A model generated the notes under the pieces. The model worked only from the letters and a program-made list of their open reading frames with translations, had not been told where the DNA came from and searched no databases. A DNA stretch of 49,350 nt from Bryobacterales bacterium (lineage in GTDB: Bacteria; Acidobacteriota; Terriglobia; Bryobacterales; Bryobacteraceae): the NCBI GenBank assembly GCA_027459465.1, contig DAIDIH010000015.1:1-49350 (forward strand). Direction: 5' to 3'. Shown piece by piece: positions 8,256-16,443 of the stretch. How positions within the stretch are numbered: the stretch's first letter is position 1; every line of letters starts with the position of its first letter. Both the position numbers and the translations under genes were made by a program.

Positions 8256-9485
8256 ATGCGAACCGTGCAATCGCGCGAACCCATAACGACAGGCGATCAA
8301 GCGCCCGGACTCCACATCTTTGTGCTGATCGACGCGCTCGGCTGGGAGGTGCTCCAGGGACGCCGCTTTCTTGAAGACTTACTGCCGTACCGGCGGCCCT
8401 TGCGAACGGTCCTCGGATTCAGTTCCGGCGCGATTCCCACCATTCTCACGGGAAGGCCGCCGGCCGAGACGGGGCATTGGAACCTGTTCTATTTCGACCC
8501 GGAAGGGTCGCCGTTCCGTTGGCTACGATACCTGTCGTTTCTTCCGCCCTGGGCGATGGATCACAGGATCGGGCGCAAGCTTTTGAAGGAACTCGGCAGA
8601 CGCTTCCTGGGCCTCGGTCCGCTGTTCGAGTGTTGCGTAAAGCCGAGCGTTCTTCATTACTTCAACTGGGTGGAGCGCCGGAATATTTATGGACCTGGCG
8701 GTATATCGAATGGACCGTCGATATTCGACGAACTAGTGAGTAAACAGATACCCCATCGTGTTTACACCTACCATGACATGAACGACCACCAAATCGTCGA
8801 CAGGGCCATGGATGACATCGCACACGATCGTGCGCGCGTATTGTTCCTCTATCTGAGTGAGATGGACATGTTTTTGCATACGCATGTCAACGACGGTGCG
8901 AGGATCAGCCAAAAATTGGAAGAGTACGAGCGGGATTTGACGCGGCTGTACAATGCTGCCTCGACGCACTGCGGTACTGTATCGATGACTATATTCTCCG
9001 ACCACGGGATGACGCCGGTTCGCAAGCGTTACGACCTCGTGCGCGACATCGAAAGTCTCCCGTACCGGTCGCCCGACGATTACCTCGCCGTCTATGACTC
9101 CACCATGGCGCGGTTCTGGTTTTTCTCCGACAAGGCACGCGAGTCGATCGAAACAGTCCTGTCGGCGAGCCCCTGCGGACGGATTCTGAGCGACGCAGAG
9201 TTAAGCAGCCTGGGAGTTCTGTTTGACGATCGCCGTTTCGGCGATCTCGTGTTTCTTCTCCACCCGGGTTGGCTCATCGCCGCGAGCGATTTCAACGGCG
9301 CTTCCTGGAACCCGGCCGGAATGCACGGCTACCATCCGGACGACTCTCATTCGGACGCTGTCTTCCTCAGCACCTGCCGGGCGGGATTCCGCGTCGCGAC
9401 GATTGGAGATGTTTACCAATGCTTCCAAGCGGCGCTAAATGAGTCGCAGGCGCCGCCTTGCCATGACGAAACGGAGCCAAGATGA
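8256..9485 (+). CDS. AlkP-superfamily phosphodiesterase/transferase-like protein
   Basis: This is a soluble alkaline-phosphatase-fold enzyme of the type I phosphodiesterase group. FVLIDALGWEVL supplies the first metal-ligand Asp. FSSGAIPTILTG carries the Ser/Thr nucleophile site. SEMDMFLHTH matches the D-x3-H ligand region, and FSDHGMTPV gives the second Asp-His pair. A late HPGW and a GMHGYHPDD segment supply further His ligands. There is no signal peptide or membrane helix, so it should act on cytoplasmic substrates, for example a phosphorylated sugar, lipid or nucleotide intermediate. The length is 409 residues. It overlaps the next glycosyltransferase by four bases. Its place inside the operon ties it to polymer synthesis, but the reaction is unknown. 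Confidence 0.8.
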   Translation: MRTVQSREPITTGDQAPGLHIFVLIDALGWEVLQGRRFLEDLLPYRRPLRTVLGFSSGAIPTILTGRPPAETGHWNLFYFDPEGSPFRWLRYLSFLPPWAMDHRIGRKLLKELGRRFLGLGPLFECCVKPSVLHYFNWVERRNIYGPGGISNGPSIFDELVSKQIPHRVYTYHDMNDHQIVDRAMDDIAHDRARVLFLYLSEMDMFLHTHVNDGARISQKLEEYERDLTRLYNAASTHCGTVSMTIFSDHGMTPVRKRYDLVRDIESLPYRSPDDYLAVYDSTMARFWFFSDKARESIETVLSASPCGRILSDAELSSLGVLFDDRRFGDLVFLLHPGWLIAASDFNGASWNPAGMHGYHPDDSHSDAVFLSTCRAGFRVATIGDVYQCFQAALNESQAPPCHDETEPR

Positions 9486-10696
9486 GAATCAAAGAGCGGC
9501 TTTCCGTGCTGCAATTCACAAATGCGGACGTCCGCGGCGGCGCCGAGGAGCAGATTCTTGGTCTCCTGCGCGGTTTGGATCGTGCCCGCTTCACGGTTCA
9601 CTTTGTTTGTCCACCCTCCCTCGCACACCTGCTGAAGCCGGACGTGCCCGACGATGTGGAACTCATCCCCCTCGAACTAGGTAAAGTAAGTCACCTCGCC
9701 GCGGCGGTTCGCTTTGCTCAGGTCCTTCGTTCACGGAGAATCGACATCCTTCACTCGCATATGTTCACCAGCAGCCTCTTTGCGTCTCCGATCGGCTGGC
9801 TCTGCGGGACGCCGGTAATTCTCGAAACGGCGCATGGAAGAGAAGCATGGAGGCACGGCTGGAAGGCGTCGTTCTTCATCGACCGGATCATCTCGCGCTT
9901 CGTTGACCGTTACATCGCGGTATCGAGAGCGAACGCCCTCTACCTGCGGGACACCAAACGATACGATCCGCGCAAGATTACCGTGATTGAACCGGGTAGC
10001 GACTTCAGAAGGTTTGAAACCGCGTGGCCGCCGGACCCGGTCCTGCGTGAGAGCTATGGCATTGGCGCTGACGATCCGTTAATCGTAATGGTCGGAAGGC
10101 TTGAGCCTCAAAAGGGACACTCGGTTTTGCTCAACGCGCTTCCACGCGTGTTAGCCGAGTTTCCCCGCACTAAGGTGGCGCTGGTTGGGGACGGGTCATG
10201 CCGGGGCGCGATAGAGGCTGAAATCGCGAACCTCGGCCTGGAAAGCGCCGTGAAACTCGTCGGTTACGCGCCCGACATGCGGGACTGGCTCGCACTCGCC
10301 ACGTTTACGGTGCTGCCGTCGTTTCACGAGGGACTTCCCGTCACGCCGATCGAGTCGCTCGCCGCCGGGAAAGCGGTGGTAGCAACAGCGGTGGATGGAA
10401 CGACGGAAGTCGTGATTGACGGCCGTACCGGACTAACCGTTCCGCCGGGAGATCCGGCGGCCCTCGCTGCGGCGATTTGCCGCATGCTCTCCGACAGCAG
10501 CCGTCGCGAAGCCCTCGCCCGCGATGGCCGCGACTTTGTTCTCGGCAATTACAGCATGTCGCGAATGGTTCGGCGTAACGAAGATCTGTACCAGGCGGTG
10601 TTCAATCGGCGCGCCACAGCGGGTATCGGAACTCCGTTCGCGACGTTCTCCGCGGCAATGCCAGCCGACGGAGCATCCCACGGAAGGAGGTCATAG
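9482..10696 (+). CDS. Family 4 glycosyltransferase
   Basis: This is a retaining GT-B glycosyltransferase. The N-terminal acceptor domain begins with LQFTNADVRGGAEEQIL, the usual GGAE loop. The C-terminal donor domain has VGRLEPQKGH, VALVGDGS, LVGYAPDM, and the EX7E element in HEGLPVTPIESLAAG. NDP-sugar specificity is not predictable. No membrane segment is visible. It overlaps the upstream AlkP-like gene (ATGA). AAGGAGG just before its end serves the next gene. Confidence 0.9.
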   Translation: MRIKERLSVLQFTNADVRGGAEEQILGLLRGLDRARFTVHFVCPPSLAHLLKPDVPDDVELIPLELGKVSHLAAAVRFAQVLRSRRIDILHSHMFTSSLFASPIGWLCGTPVILETAHGREAWRHGWKASFFIDRIISRFVDRYIAVSRANALYLRDTKRYDPRKITVIEPGSDFRRFETAWPPDPVLRESYGIGADDPLIVMVGRLEPQKGHSVLLNALPRVLAEFPRTKVALVGDGSCRGAIEAEIANLGLESAVKLVGYAPDMRDWLALATFTVLPSFHEGLPVTPIESLAAGKAVVATAVDGTTEVVIDGRTGLTVPPGDPAALAAAICRMLSDSSRREALARDGRDFVLGNYSMSRMVRRNEDLYQAVFNRRATAGIGTPFATFSAAMPADGASHGRRS

Positions 10697-10699
10697 CCT

Positions 10700-11659
10700 A
10701 TGCATATTCTTGTGACCGGCGGGGCCGGCTTTATTGGCAGCAATCTTTGTGAGCGCCTTTTGTCAGAAGGGCACTCCGTCACCGCGGTGGATGACTTAAG
10801 CGGAGGCACGAAGGATAATCTTGCGGATTGCTTCCGGTCAGCGGCCTTTCGCTTCGTTCCTTTTGACATCGTCGCCGATCACGGGCTCGCCGGCATTCTA
10901 AGCGGCTGCGACGCTGTGTTCCACCTCGCGGCTAACTCCGATGTGGCTAAAGGCCGACTCGTAACGGACCGGGACTTACGGCTTGGGACGATCGCTACCT
11001 ACAACGTTCTTGATGCGATGCGCGAAGCAGGCGTGCGGGAGATTTGCTTTTCCTCCAGCTCCGTCGTCTACGGCGAACCTGAACGTTCGCCGACCCCGGA
11101 AGACTGCGGTCCGTTCCTTCCGATCTCGTTATACGGGGCGAGCAAATTGGCCTGCGAAGGCCTCATCAGCGCATACTCGCATAACTACGGCATCCAGGGC
11201 TGGATCTACCGTTTCGCCAACATCTGCGGACGGCACGCGACTCACGGTGTGATCTTCGATTTTCTTGAAAAGCTGAGTCGCACTCCTACGCGTCTCGAAA
11301 TCCTGGGCGATGGAAATCAATCCAAGCCATACTTACATGTCGGTGAGTGCATTGACGGCATGTTGTACGCGTGGCGCAACCTCAGGAGCTCTCCGGTGCA
11401 GTGTCTCAATCTCGGATGTGAAGGCGCGACATCAACCAACACCGTTGCACGGATTGTGATTGACGCCATGGGTCTGCGGAATGTAGCGCTTGAGCACACC
11501 GGTGGGCCCCGAGGGTGGCCTGGCGACGTCCCGAGGGTTCTGCTGGATTGTTCGAAATTCAAGGCACTGGGTTGGTCCGCGTCGCTCGACTCGGAAGCGG
11601 CGGTGCGAGAGGCGACGGCCGAAATCCTGGCGGAGCGAACATGCAGGCAGTTGTGCTAG
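10700..11659 (+). CDS. NAD-dependent epimerase/dehydratase (extended SDR)
   Basis: This is a sugar-nucleotide-modifying enzyme of the UDP-glucose 4-epimerase/dTDP-glucose dehydratase class. It has the NAD-binding GGAGFIGSN near the N-terminus, DD at the end of strand 2 (TAVDDLSGG), HLAANSDV, the catalytic SSSSVVYG segment and YGASK. The 319-residue length is usual. AAGGAGG at 10682-10688 gives a strong ribosome site for ATG 10700. It directly precedes and overlaps three genes of GDP-heptose synthesis. It may act on GDP-heptose, but a UDP-hexose epimerase role is equally compatible. Confidence 0.88.
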   Translation: MHILVTGGAGFIGSNLCERLLSEGHSVTAVDDLSGGTKDNLADCFRSAAFRFVPFDIVADHGLAGILSGCDAVFHLAANSDVAKGRLVTDRDLRLGTIATYNVLDAMREAGVREICFSSSSVVYGEPERSPTPEDCGPFLPISLYGASKLACEGLISAYSHNYGIQGWIYRFANICGRHATHGVIFDFLEKLSRTPTRLEILGDGNQSKPYLHVGECIDGMLYAWRNLRSSPVQCLNLGCEGATSTNTVARIVIDAMGLRNVALEHTGGPRGWPGDVPRVLLDCSKFKALGWSASLDSEAAVREATAEILAERTCRQLC

Positions 11660-12366
11660 CCGGCGGACTCGGCACAAGGCTCAGGCCCGTTACCCTTACC
11701 GTGCCAAAGCCCATGGTCCCCGTCGGAGAACATCCGTTTCTTGAGTACATCGTGATGCATTTAGCGCGGCAGGGTTTTTGCGACATCGTGCTTCTGGTAG
11801 GGTATTTGGGCCACATTGTGAAAGAACACTTTCGAGACGGAAAGACCTTTGGCGTCTCGATCCGCTACGGGTATGAGGACCGGCCTTTAGGAACCGCGGG
11901 CGCCCTGCGCAAAGCGTTGCACTTACTCGATTCAGACTTTCTACTACTCTACGGTGACTCTCTGCTGCCGATTGATTACCGGGAACTGGCCCGGCGTTTC
12001 CGTCACACGGCGGCTGCCGACGTGATGGCGGTGATTTATGACAACCGGTATGGCGACACAGACGTCAGGGGGAATATCGAAGTTGACACCGATGGTTGCG
12101 TCCTTCGCTATGAGAAAGGATCCATCGGGCCGGAACTTCCTTATGTGGAGGCCGGCGTATTGTGCCTTCGGCGCTCGCTGATTGAGCCCTTGCCGCTTGG
12201 CATACCCTTGGGACTCGAATCAGGAATTTATCAGGAACTGATCTCAAAGCGGCGGATGTGGAGTTTCCCCACGACGCAGCGCTTTTACGACATAGGCACG
12301 CCCGGCCGGCTGGAAGAGGCTCTAGGTATATCGCGATGTTTATTTCCCGTACGCCATTCCGTGTGA
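11641..12366 (+). CDS. Sugar-1-phosphate nucleotidyltransferase (HddC-like)
   Basis: This enzyme forms an NDP-sugar from NTP and a sugar 1-phosphate. MQAVVLAGGLGTRLRP (nucleotide-binding loop), TVPKPMVPVG, LLYGDSLLP (metal Asp) and FYDIGTPGRLEEA are the signatures of the GlmU/RmlA-like superfamily. With a GHMP kinase and a GmhB-like phosphatase directly downstream, it best fits D-glycero-D-manno-heptose 1-phosphate guanylyltransferase (HddC). Specificity is inferred from context. ATG 11641 lies 19 bases inside the preceding gene. An upstream in-frame start at 11515 would add 42 residues not expected in the family. Confidence 0.85.
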   Translation: MQAVVLAGGLGTRLRPVTLTVPKPMVPVGEHPFLEYIVMHLARQGFCDIVLLVGYLGHIVKEHFRDGKTFGVSIRYGYEDRPLGTAGALRKALHLLDSDFLLLYGDSLLPIDYRELARRFRHTAAADVMAVIYDNRYGDTDVRGNIEVDTDGCVLRYEKGSIGPELPYVEAGVLCLRRSLIEPLPLGIPLGLESGIYQELISKRRMWSFPTTQRFYDIGTPGRLEEALGISRCLFPVRHSV

Positions 12367-13310
12367 GCCTGTTTGGAGGAGGAACGGATCTTCCGTGCTT
12401 CTACTCGTGTGAACAGGGCGCTGTGATTAGCATGACGATCAACAAATACGTCTTCATCACGGTTAGCCACCGGTTCGACGACTCGCTCCGCTTGAGTTAC
12501 TCGCAAACCGAGATCGTGAATTCTCTGGATGAGGTGCGGCATCCGCTATTTCGAGAGGCGATGCGTTACGTAGGGGTGAAGTCGGGTGTCGAAGTGACGT
12601 CGATCGCGGACGTACCCGGCGGCACGGGGCTCGGGTCTTCCAGTAGCTTCACGGTCGCGTTGCTTCATGCGTTGTATGCGCACGGCGGATGTTACAGGAC
12701 GGCGCGTGAACTGGCTGAGGGTGCCTGCCACATTGAGATGGACATTCTATCGGAGCCGATTGGCAAGCAGGACCAATATGCGGCGGCTTTCGGGGGCCTT
12801 CGCCGGTATCAGTTCAATCCGGATGGCAGCGTCTTTGTCGATCCGGTAATCTGTTCGGACCGGGTGAAGCATGATCTCTTGGATCGCTTGCTGTTCTTCT
12901 ATCTAGGAGGTTCGCGGGACGCGCGAAGCGTACTCAAGAAACAGTGCGAATCCGCTCCTTCGAAATTCGCGCAGCTTTCCACCATTCGGAGTCTGGTTGA
13001 AGATTGCTGGCGTATTCTTGTGAACAAGGGAGACGTCCGAAAGCTGGGCGAACTCATGCATTATGCCTGGACTTGCAAGAGGGCGCTCGCCGACAACGTA
13101 AGCACCGCCAGGATTGACGAACTGTACGAGCGGGGCCGCAAGGCCGGAGCCGCGGGGGGAAAAGTGCTCGGCGCCGGCGGCAACGGATTTCTGATGTTGT
13201 TTTGCGAACCCGATCTTCAGAATGCCGTCCGGAACGAGCTCAGGGAGTTGCGGGAAGTAGAGTTTGGGCTTGAACCCGAGGGAAGCAAGATCATCTATGT
13301 CGGCAACTAG
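12336..13310 (+). CDS. GHMP kinase, D-glycero-D-manno-heptose 7-phosphate kinase-like (HddA)
   Basis: This is a cytosolic sugar kinase of the GHMP superfamily. The N-terminus, FISRTPFRVSLFGGGTDLP, is the usual opening of HddA. The ATP loop GGTGLGSSSSFTVALL lies at about residues 90-105, and GGKVLGAGGNGFLMLF is motif 3. The length of 324 residues is normal. ATG 12336 lies inside the end of the nucleotidyltransferase gene. It would phosphorylate heptose 7-phosphate at C1, giving the bisphosphate that the next enzyme dephosphorylates. Fucokinase-like specificity is an alternative, but the gene order supports heptose. Confidence 0.83.
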   Translation: MFISRTPFRVSLFGGGTDLPCFYSCEQGAVISMTINKYVFITVSHRFDDSLRLSYSQTEIVNSLDEVRHPLFREAMRYVGVKSGVEVTSIADVPGGTGLGSSSSFTVALLHALYAHGGCYRTARELAEGACHIEMDILSEPIGKQDQYAAAFGGLRRYQFNPDGSVFVDPVICSDRVKHDLLDRLLFFYLGGSRDARSVLKKQCESAPSKFAQLSTIRSLVEDCWRILVNKGDVRKLGELMHYAWTCKRALADNVSTARIDELYERGRKAGAAGGKVLGAGGNGFLMLFCEPDLQNAVRNELRELREVEFGLEPEGSKIIYVGN

Positions 13311-13902
13311 CCCCATTGAACTGGTGTTCTCCGCTCCCCGGCGTGGAGTGCGGCAGGCTGCCGTGTTTCTGGACCGGGACGGGCTGATCAACCGTAAGAT
13401 CACCGGAGGTTATGTAACACGATGGGACGAGTTTCGTTTCATGCCTGGTCTTGAGCGCGCCCTGGTCTCGCCTGCAAGTTCCCAGCGGCTGATGGTGATT
13501 GTGTCGAACCAAGCGTGCGTGGGAAAGGGGTTACTTGACGAAAGCACTCTGACGGCGATCACGGTGCGGTTTGTAAGTGAGTTGAACAGAACCGGAATCC
13601 GGATCGACGGGGCTTATTACTGCCCGCATATTCCTTCGGCGCAGTGCGGGTGCAGAAAGCCGCGGCCTGGAATGCTGTTGCGCGCGGCTGAGACCTGGAA
13701 CATCGACCTGGCAACGTCGGTTCTGGTCGGCGACTCGATGGCCGACGTAGAGGCAGCGAGGGCAGCTGGCTGCAGGGCGATTCTGTATCAGACGGACGGG
13801 GGCGAAGTGACCGGGGCGCCAGACTTGGTGGTCGCCGAGACTATGGACGAAGTCGCGTGGCGCTTGGACGAGCATTTCAGTTCCGTGGAGAGCCGGGTAT
13901 GA
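13297..13902 (+). CDS. HAD phosphatase, GmhB-like heptose bisphosphate phosphatase
   Basis: This is a HAD-superfamily histidinol-phosphatase/GmhB-type enzyme. AVFLDRDGLINRKI carries the nucleophile and acid Asp pair, IVSNQACVGKG is motif II, and CPHIPSAQCGCRKP matches the zinc loop (C-x-H...C-x-C-R-K-P) of GmhB. LVGDSMADVEAARAAG is motif IV. It should remove the C7 phosphate from heptose 1,7-bisphosphate. ATG 13297 overlaps the kinase by 14 bases. The enzyme is about 200 residues, usual for GmhB. No GmhA (sedoheptulose 7-phosphate isomerase) is in the window. Confidence 0.85.
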   Translation: MSATSPIELVFSAPRRGVRQAAVFLDRDGLINRKITGGYVTRWDEFRFMPGLERALVSPASSQRLMVIVSNQACVGKGLLDESTLTAITVRFVSELNRTGIRIDGAYYCPHIPSAQCGCRKPRPGMLLRAAETWNIDLATSVLVGDSMADVEAARAAGCRAILYQTDGGEVTGAPDLVVAETMDEVAWRLDEHFSSVESRV

Positions 13903-15185
13903 GCGCCGCAGGAAGTCTGTTTCGCTGGAGGATGGGAGTTCCGGTCGCCACGCCGATCGGTTTGCGCGAGTGGAAAGTCGCGGCGGCGGCCTGTTGGGCG
14001 GGGAAGGAAGCGCAGTGCGCCTTCGAGGACGAAATGCGCGATTTTTTTGGAGTGCCCTGGGTGCGAAGCACCATCTCCGGACGAGCGGCGCTGTATCTGG
14101 CGCTGGTTGCGATGAGGAGAAACACCCGCCGGAATGAGGTTGTGATTCCCGCCTTCGTCTGCCCGTCGGTGGGGAGAGCCGTGGTGAAGGCGGGTCTTCG
14201 CCCCGTTCTGTGTGACGTCGGCCCGACGGGGTCGGGACTCGATCCGGACGACCTTCGCCGCAAGTTGAGCGAGCGGACCCTCGCCGTCGTAACGGCGCAC
14301 CTGTTCGGCTTTCCCGTAGACGTGCAGGACAGCATCCGTCTCGCCCATTCCGCGGGCGCGATGGTGATCGAGGATGCAGCCCAGGCCTTTGGAGCCACGA
14401 TTCACGGGCGCCGCGCGGGCGCCAGCGCCGACGTAGGCATATTCAGCTTCGGCATGTCGAAGGTGCTGTGGAGTTTCGCGGGTGGTGCAGTCTGCTCAAA
14501 CAACGCGGCCTTATCCGCCCGCCTCGATGACGTCCTTGGAGAAGCTCAGACTCCCGGTTGGCGGCGCGAATGCCAGAGCGTTGCGAAGGGCGCGTTGTTG
14601 TCGCTTCTCATTCGATCTCATCATCTCGGCCCCGTGGCCGCAGTCTGGAATGGCTCCCTCCGCGGCAGGCACGACTGCGATGACTTCCCGTGTGAGCTTT
14701 GTGCGAGTTCGACTGCCGCACTCGGCCGGCATATGATTCGCCGGTTTGATGAAATCACCTCCGTCCGCCGTGGGAACGCCGGGCGTTACGCCGCGGCTCT
14801 GGCGGATTTGGATGGGGTAACCCTCCCCAAGGTGGACGCGCGCTGCGAGCCCGTATATCTTCGTTTCCCTGTGATTGTCGACGACGTCGAGACAAAGCGG
14901 CGCATCGTGCATCTGCTCCGGCGTGCTGGGATCAACGTGTCGGAGATGTACACACGGGAGTCCTATCGCGCGTTGCAGACATTCGCACACGCCGATGGCC
15001 CATGTCCAATCGCCGAGCATCTGATGGAGCGGATGCTTCACCTCCCGACCCATTGCTACGTGACGGACTCCGAGATCGCGCTGGCGATTCATGCATTTCG
15101 CGGCATCCTTCCAACTCGAGCACCGATCCGCGCGGCCGGCGCGATCAGCGGCCCGGCCGAAGTATGTGCCTCATCGGTGAAGTGA
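13899..15185 (+). CDS. DegT/DnrJ/EryC1-type PLP aminotransferase
   Basis: This is a fold-type I PLP enzyme of the sugar aminotransferase group, which converts a keto-sugar nucleotide to an amino sugar. RSTISGRAALYLAL resembles the PLP phosphate-binding turn. VIPAFVCPSVGRAV, VIEDAAQAFGA (the Asp that binds the pyridine nitrogen) and FSFGMSKVLWSFAGGAV, which contains the Schiff-base Lys, follow in order. The length is 428 residues from ATG 13899, which overlaps the phosphatase stop (ATGA). The region after the lysine departs from the usual GEGG pattern, so the substrate may be unusual. The next gene starts one base after the stop. Confidence 0.85.
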   Translation: MSAAGSLFRWRMGVPVATPIGLREWKVAAAACWAGKEAQCAFEDEMRDFFGVPWVRSTISGRAALYLALVAMRRNTRRNEVVIPAFVCPSVGRAVVKAGLRPVLCDVGPTGSGLDPDDLRRKLSERTLAVVTAHLFGFPVDVQDSIRLAHSAGAMVIEDAAQAFGATIHGRRAGASADVGIFSFGMSKVLWSFAGGAVCSNNAALSARLDDVLGEAQTPGWRRECQSVAKGALLSLLIRSHHLGPVAAVWNGSLRGRHDCDDFPCELCASSTAALGRHMIRRFDEITSVRRGNAGRYAAALADLDGVTLPKVDARCEPVYLRFPVIVDDVETKRRIVHLLRRAGINVSEMYTRESYRALQTFAHADGPCPIAEHLMERMLHLPTHCYVTDSEIALAIHAFRGILPTRAPIRAAGAISGPAEVCASSVK

Positions 15186-15186
15186 G

Positions 15187-16443
15187 ATGAATTCCTTGCG
15201 CCCGGTCGAAAGCTATGCCGCCGAAGATACTCTAGCGCGCTCGACGCGCGCTAAACAGGTGATCTGCGGCGAAGCCTGCCGTGTTCTGGCGGGCCGCTAC
15301 GCCACGAGCCTCCGCGCGATTGTACTGACCGGCAGCCTGGCGCGTGACGAAGCCACCTTCGTCCAAGCCGCGCCGGGTGTGAAGTTGTTGGGCGATGCGG
15401 ATTTCTTCGTTGTGTTCCGGGACGGCTGTCCGTTGCCGCCGGCGAGCGTGACTCTTGCACTGGTGAAGGAAGCAGAAGCGAAAGTAGCGGCGGCGGGTGT
15501 TGAGGCGTCGATCAGTTTTGCCATGGTGTATGGCGGCTACTTTGAACGGCTTCCGCGACACATTTCGGCCTACGAATTGCGCTCGAACGGCCTCGTCATT
15601 TGGGGAGAGCAGGAGATTCTCTCGCTCATTCCCGATTTCGGCGCCGCCGCGGTAAGCCGGGAAGACGCCTGGCGTCTGCTGGCGAATCGCCTCATCGAAC
15701 TATTTGAGTTACTGGCCGGCAAACAACACGAATCAGAAGCCTACGAGGAAATGCTCCAATACCGCGCCGCGAAGCTGTTTCTTGACATGGCGACCTCGTA
15801 TCTGATTTTTGCCGGTGACTATCGCGCGACTTATCGGGGCCGTGAGGAAGCGCTTCGTCTGGCTGCCAGTTCGCAATCCACAACGCCGGCGCCGCCCTTC
15901 TCCCTCGCGGATTTCGCATGCCGCGTCAGCGAATGTACCCGCTTCAAGATGTCCGGCGAACCGATGGCGTATTCCGCAAAGGAACTCACTGACAGCGCCC
16001 TTTGCCACAGCCGGCTTTTGTGGGTCTGGGAATTGCTGCATCTGAGCCGGCGGACTGATGTGCCGGACCCGGCGGGACTGATGGCAGCGTGGATGGCCCA
16101 GCAGAGTGTACGCGCGAAAGTCCTTGGTTTGGCGTCTTTGGCGCGCCGGACGGGATGGCGTGAGCGCATGCGCCATGGCATCCGCTGGCTGCGCTTGTCG
16201 CGGAGCGCCTCTCCCCGCTATTGGGTATACCACGTAGTGGCGGAGTTGCTTTTCGGCATCAGCGAGCCGAGCCAGAACGGTGCCAACGAGACCGCCCCAC
16301 CGGCCCGGGATTGGAAGCGAGCAGCACGCCTGCTTCCAGTAATCGATCTCAATGCGCGCGGTGAAGGACCGGCAACGTGGCGAGGTCTTGCGCGTGCTGT
16401 TGCGTCCAATTATCACCGCTTTTTGGAAAGTACGTCCTCATGA
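15187..16443 (+). CDS. Pol-beta-type nucleotidyltransferase-domain protein, function unknown
   Basis: The N-terminal third has a DNA-polymerase-beta-like nucleotidyltransferase core: IVLTGSLARDE (Gly-Ser at residues 49-50), then GDADFFVVF (Asp 70 and Asp 72), the usual metal-binding pair. The remaining roughly 300 residues look helical and have no recognisable domain. No signal peptide is seen. It is locked into the operon by a one-base spacer upstream and an ATGA overlap downstream. Possible roles are nucleotidylation of an operon protein or of a small metabolite such as an aminoglycoside-like sugar. I do not assign one. Confidence 0.75.
   Translation: MNSLRPVESYAAEDTLARSTRAKQVICGEACRVLAGRYATSLRAIVLTGSLARDEATFVQAAPGVKLLGDADFFVVFRDGCPLPPASVTLALVKEAEAKVAAAGVEASISFAMVYGGYFERLPRHISAYELRSNGLVIWGEQEILSLIPDFGAAAVSREDAWRLLANRLIELFELLAGKQHESEAYEEMLQYRAAKLFLDMATSYLIFAGDYRATYRGREEALRLAASSQSTTPAPPFSLADFACRVSECTRFKMSGEPMAYSAKELTDSALCHSRLLWVWELLHLSRRTDVPDPAGLMAAWMAQQSVRAKVLGLASLARRTGWRERMRHGIRWLRLSRSASPRYWVYHVVAELLFGISEPSQNGANETAPPARDWKRAARLLPVIDLNARGEGPATWRGLARAVASNYHRFLESTSS

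Noticed and set aside
14440..14490. Loss of the PLP lysine in the DegT-type aminotransferase
   Set aside because: A lysine is present in FSFGMSKVLW at the expected place. Only the following glycine pattern differs.
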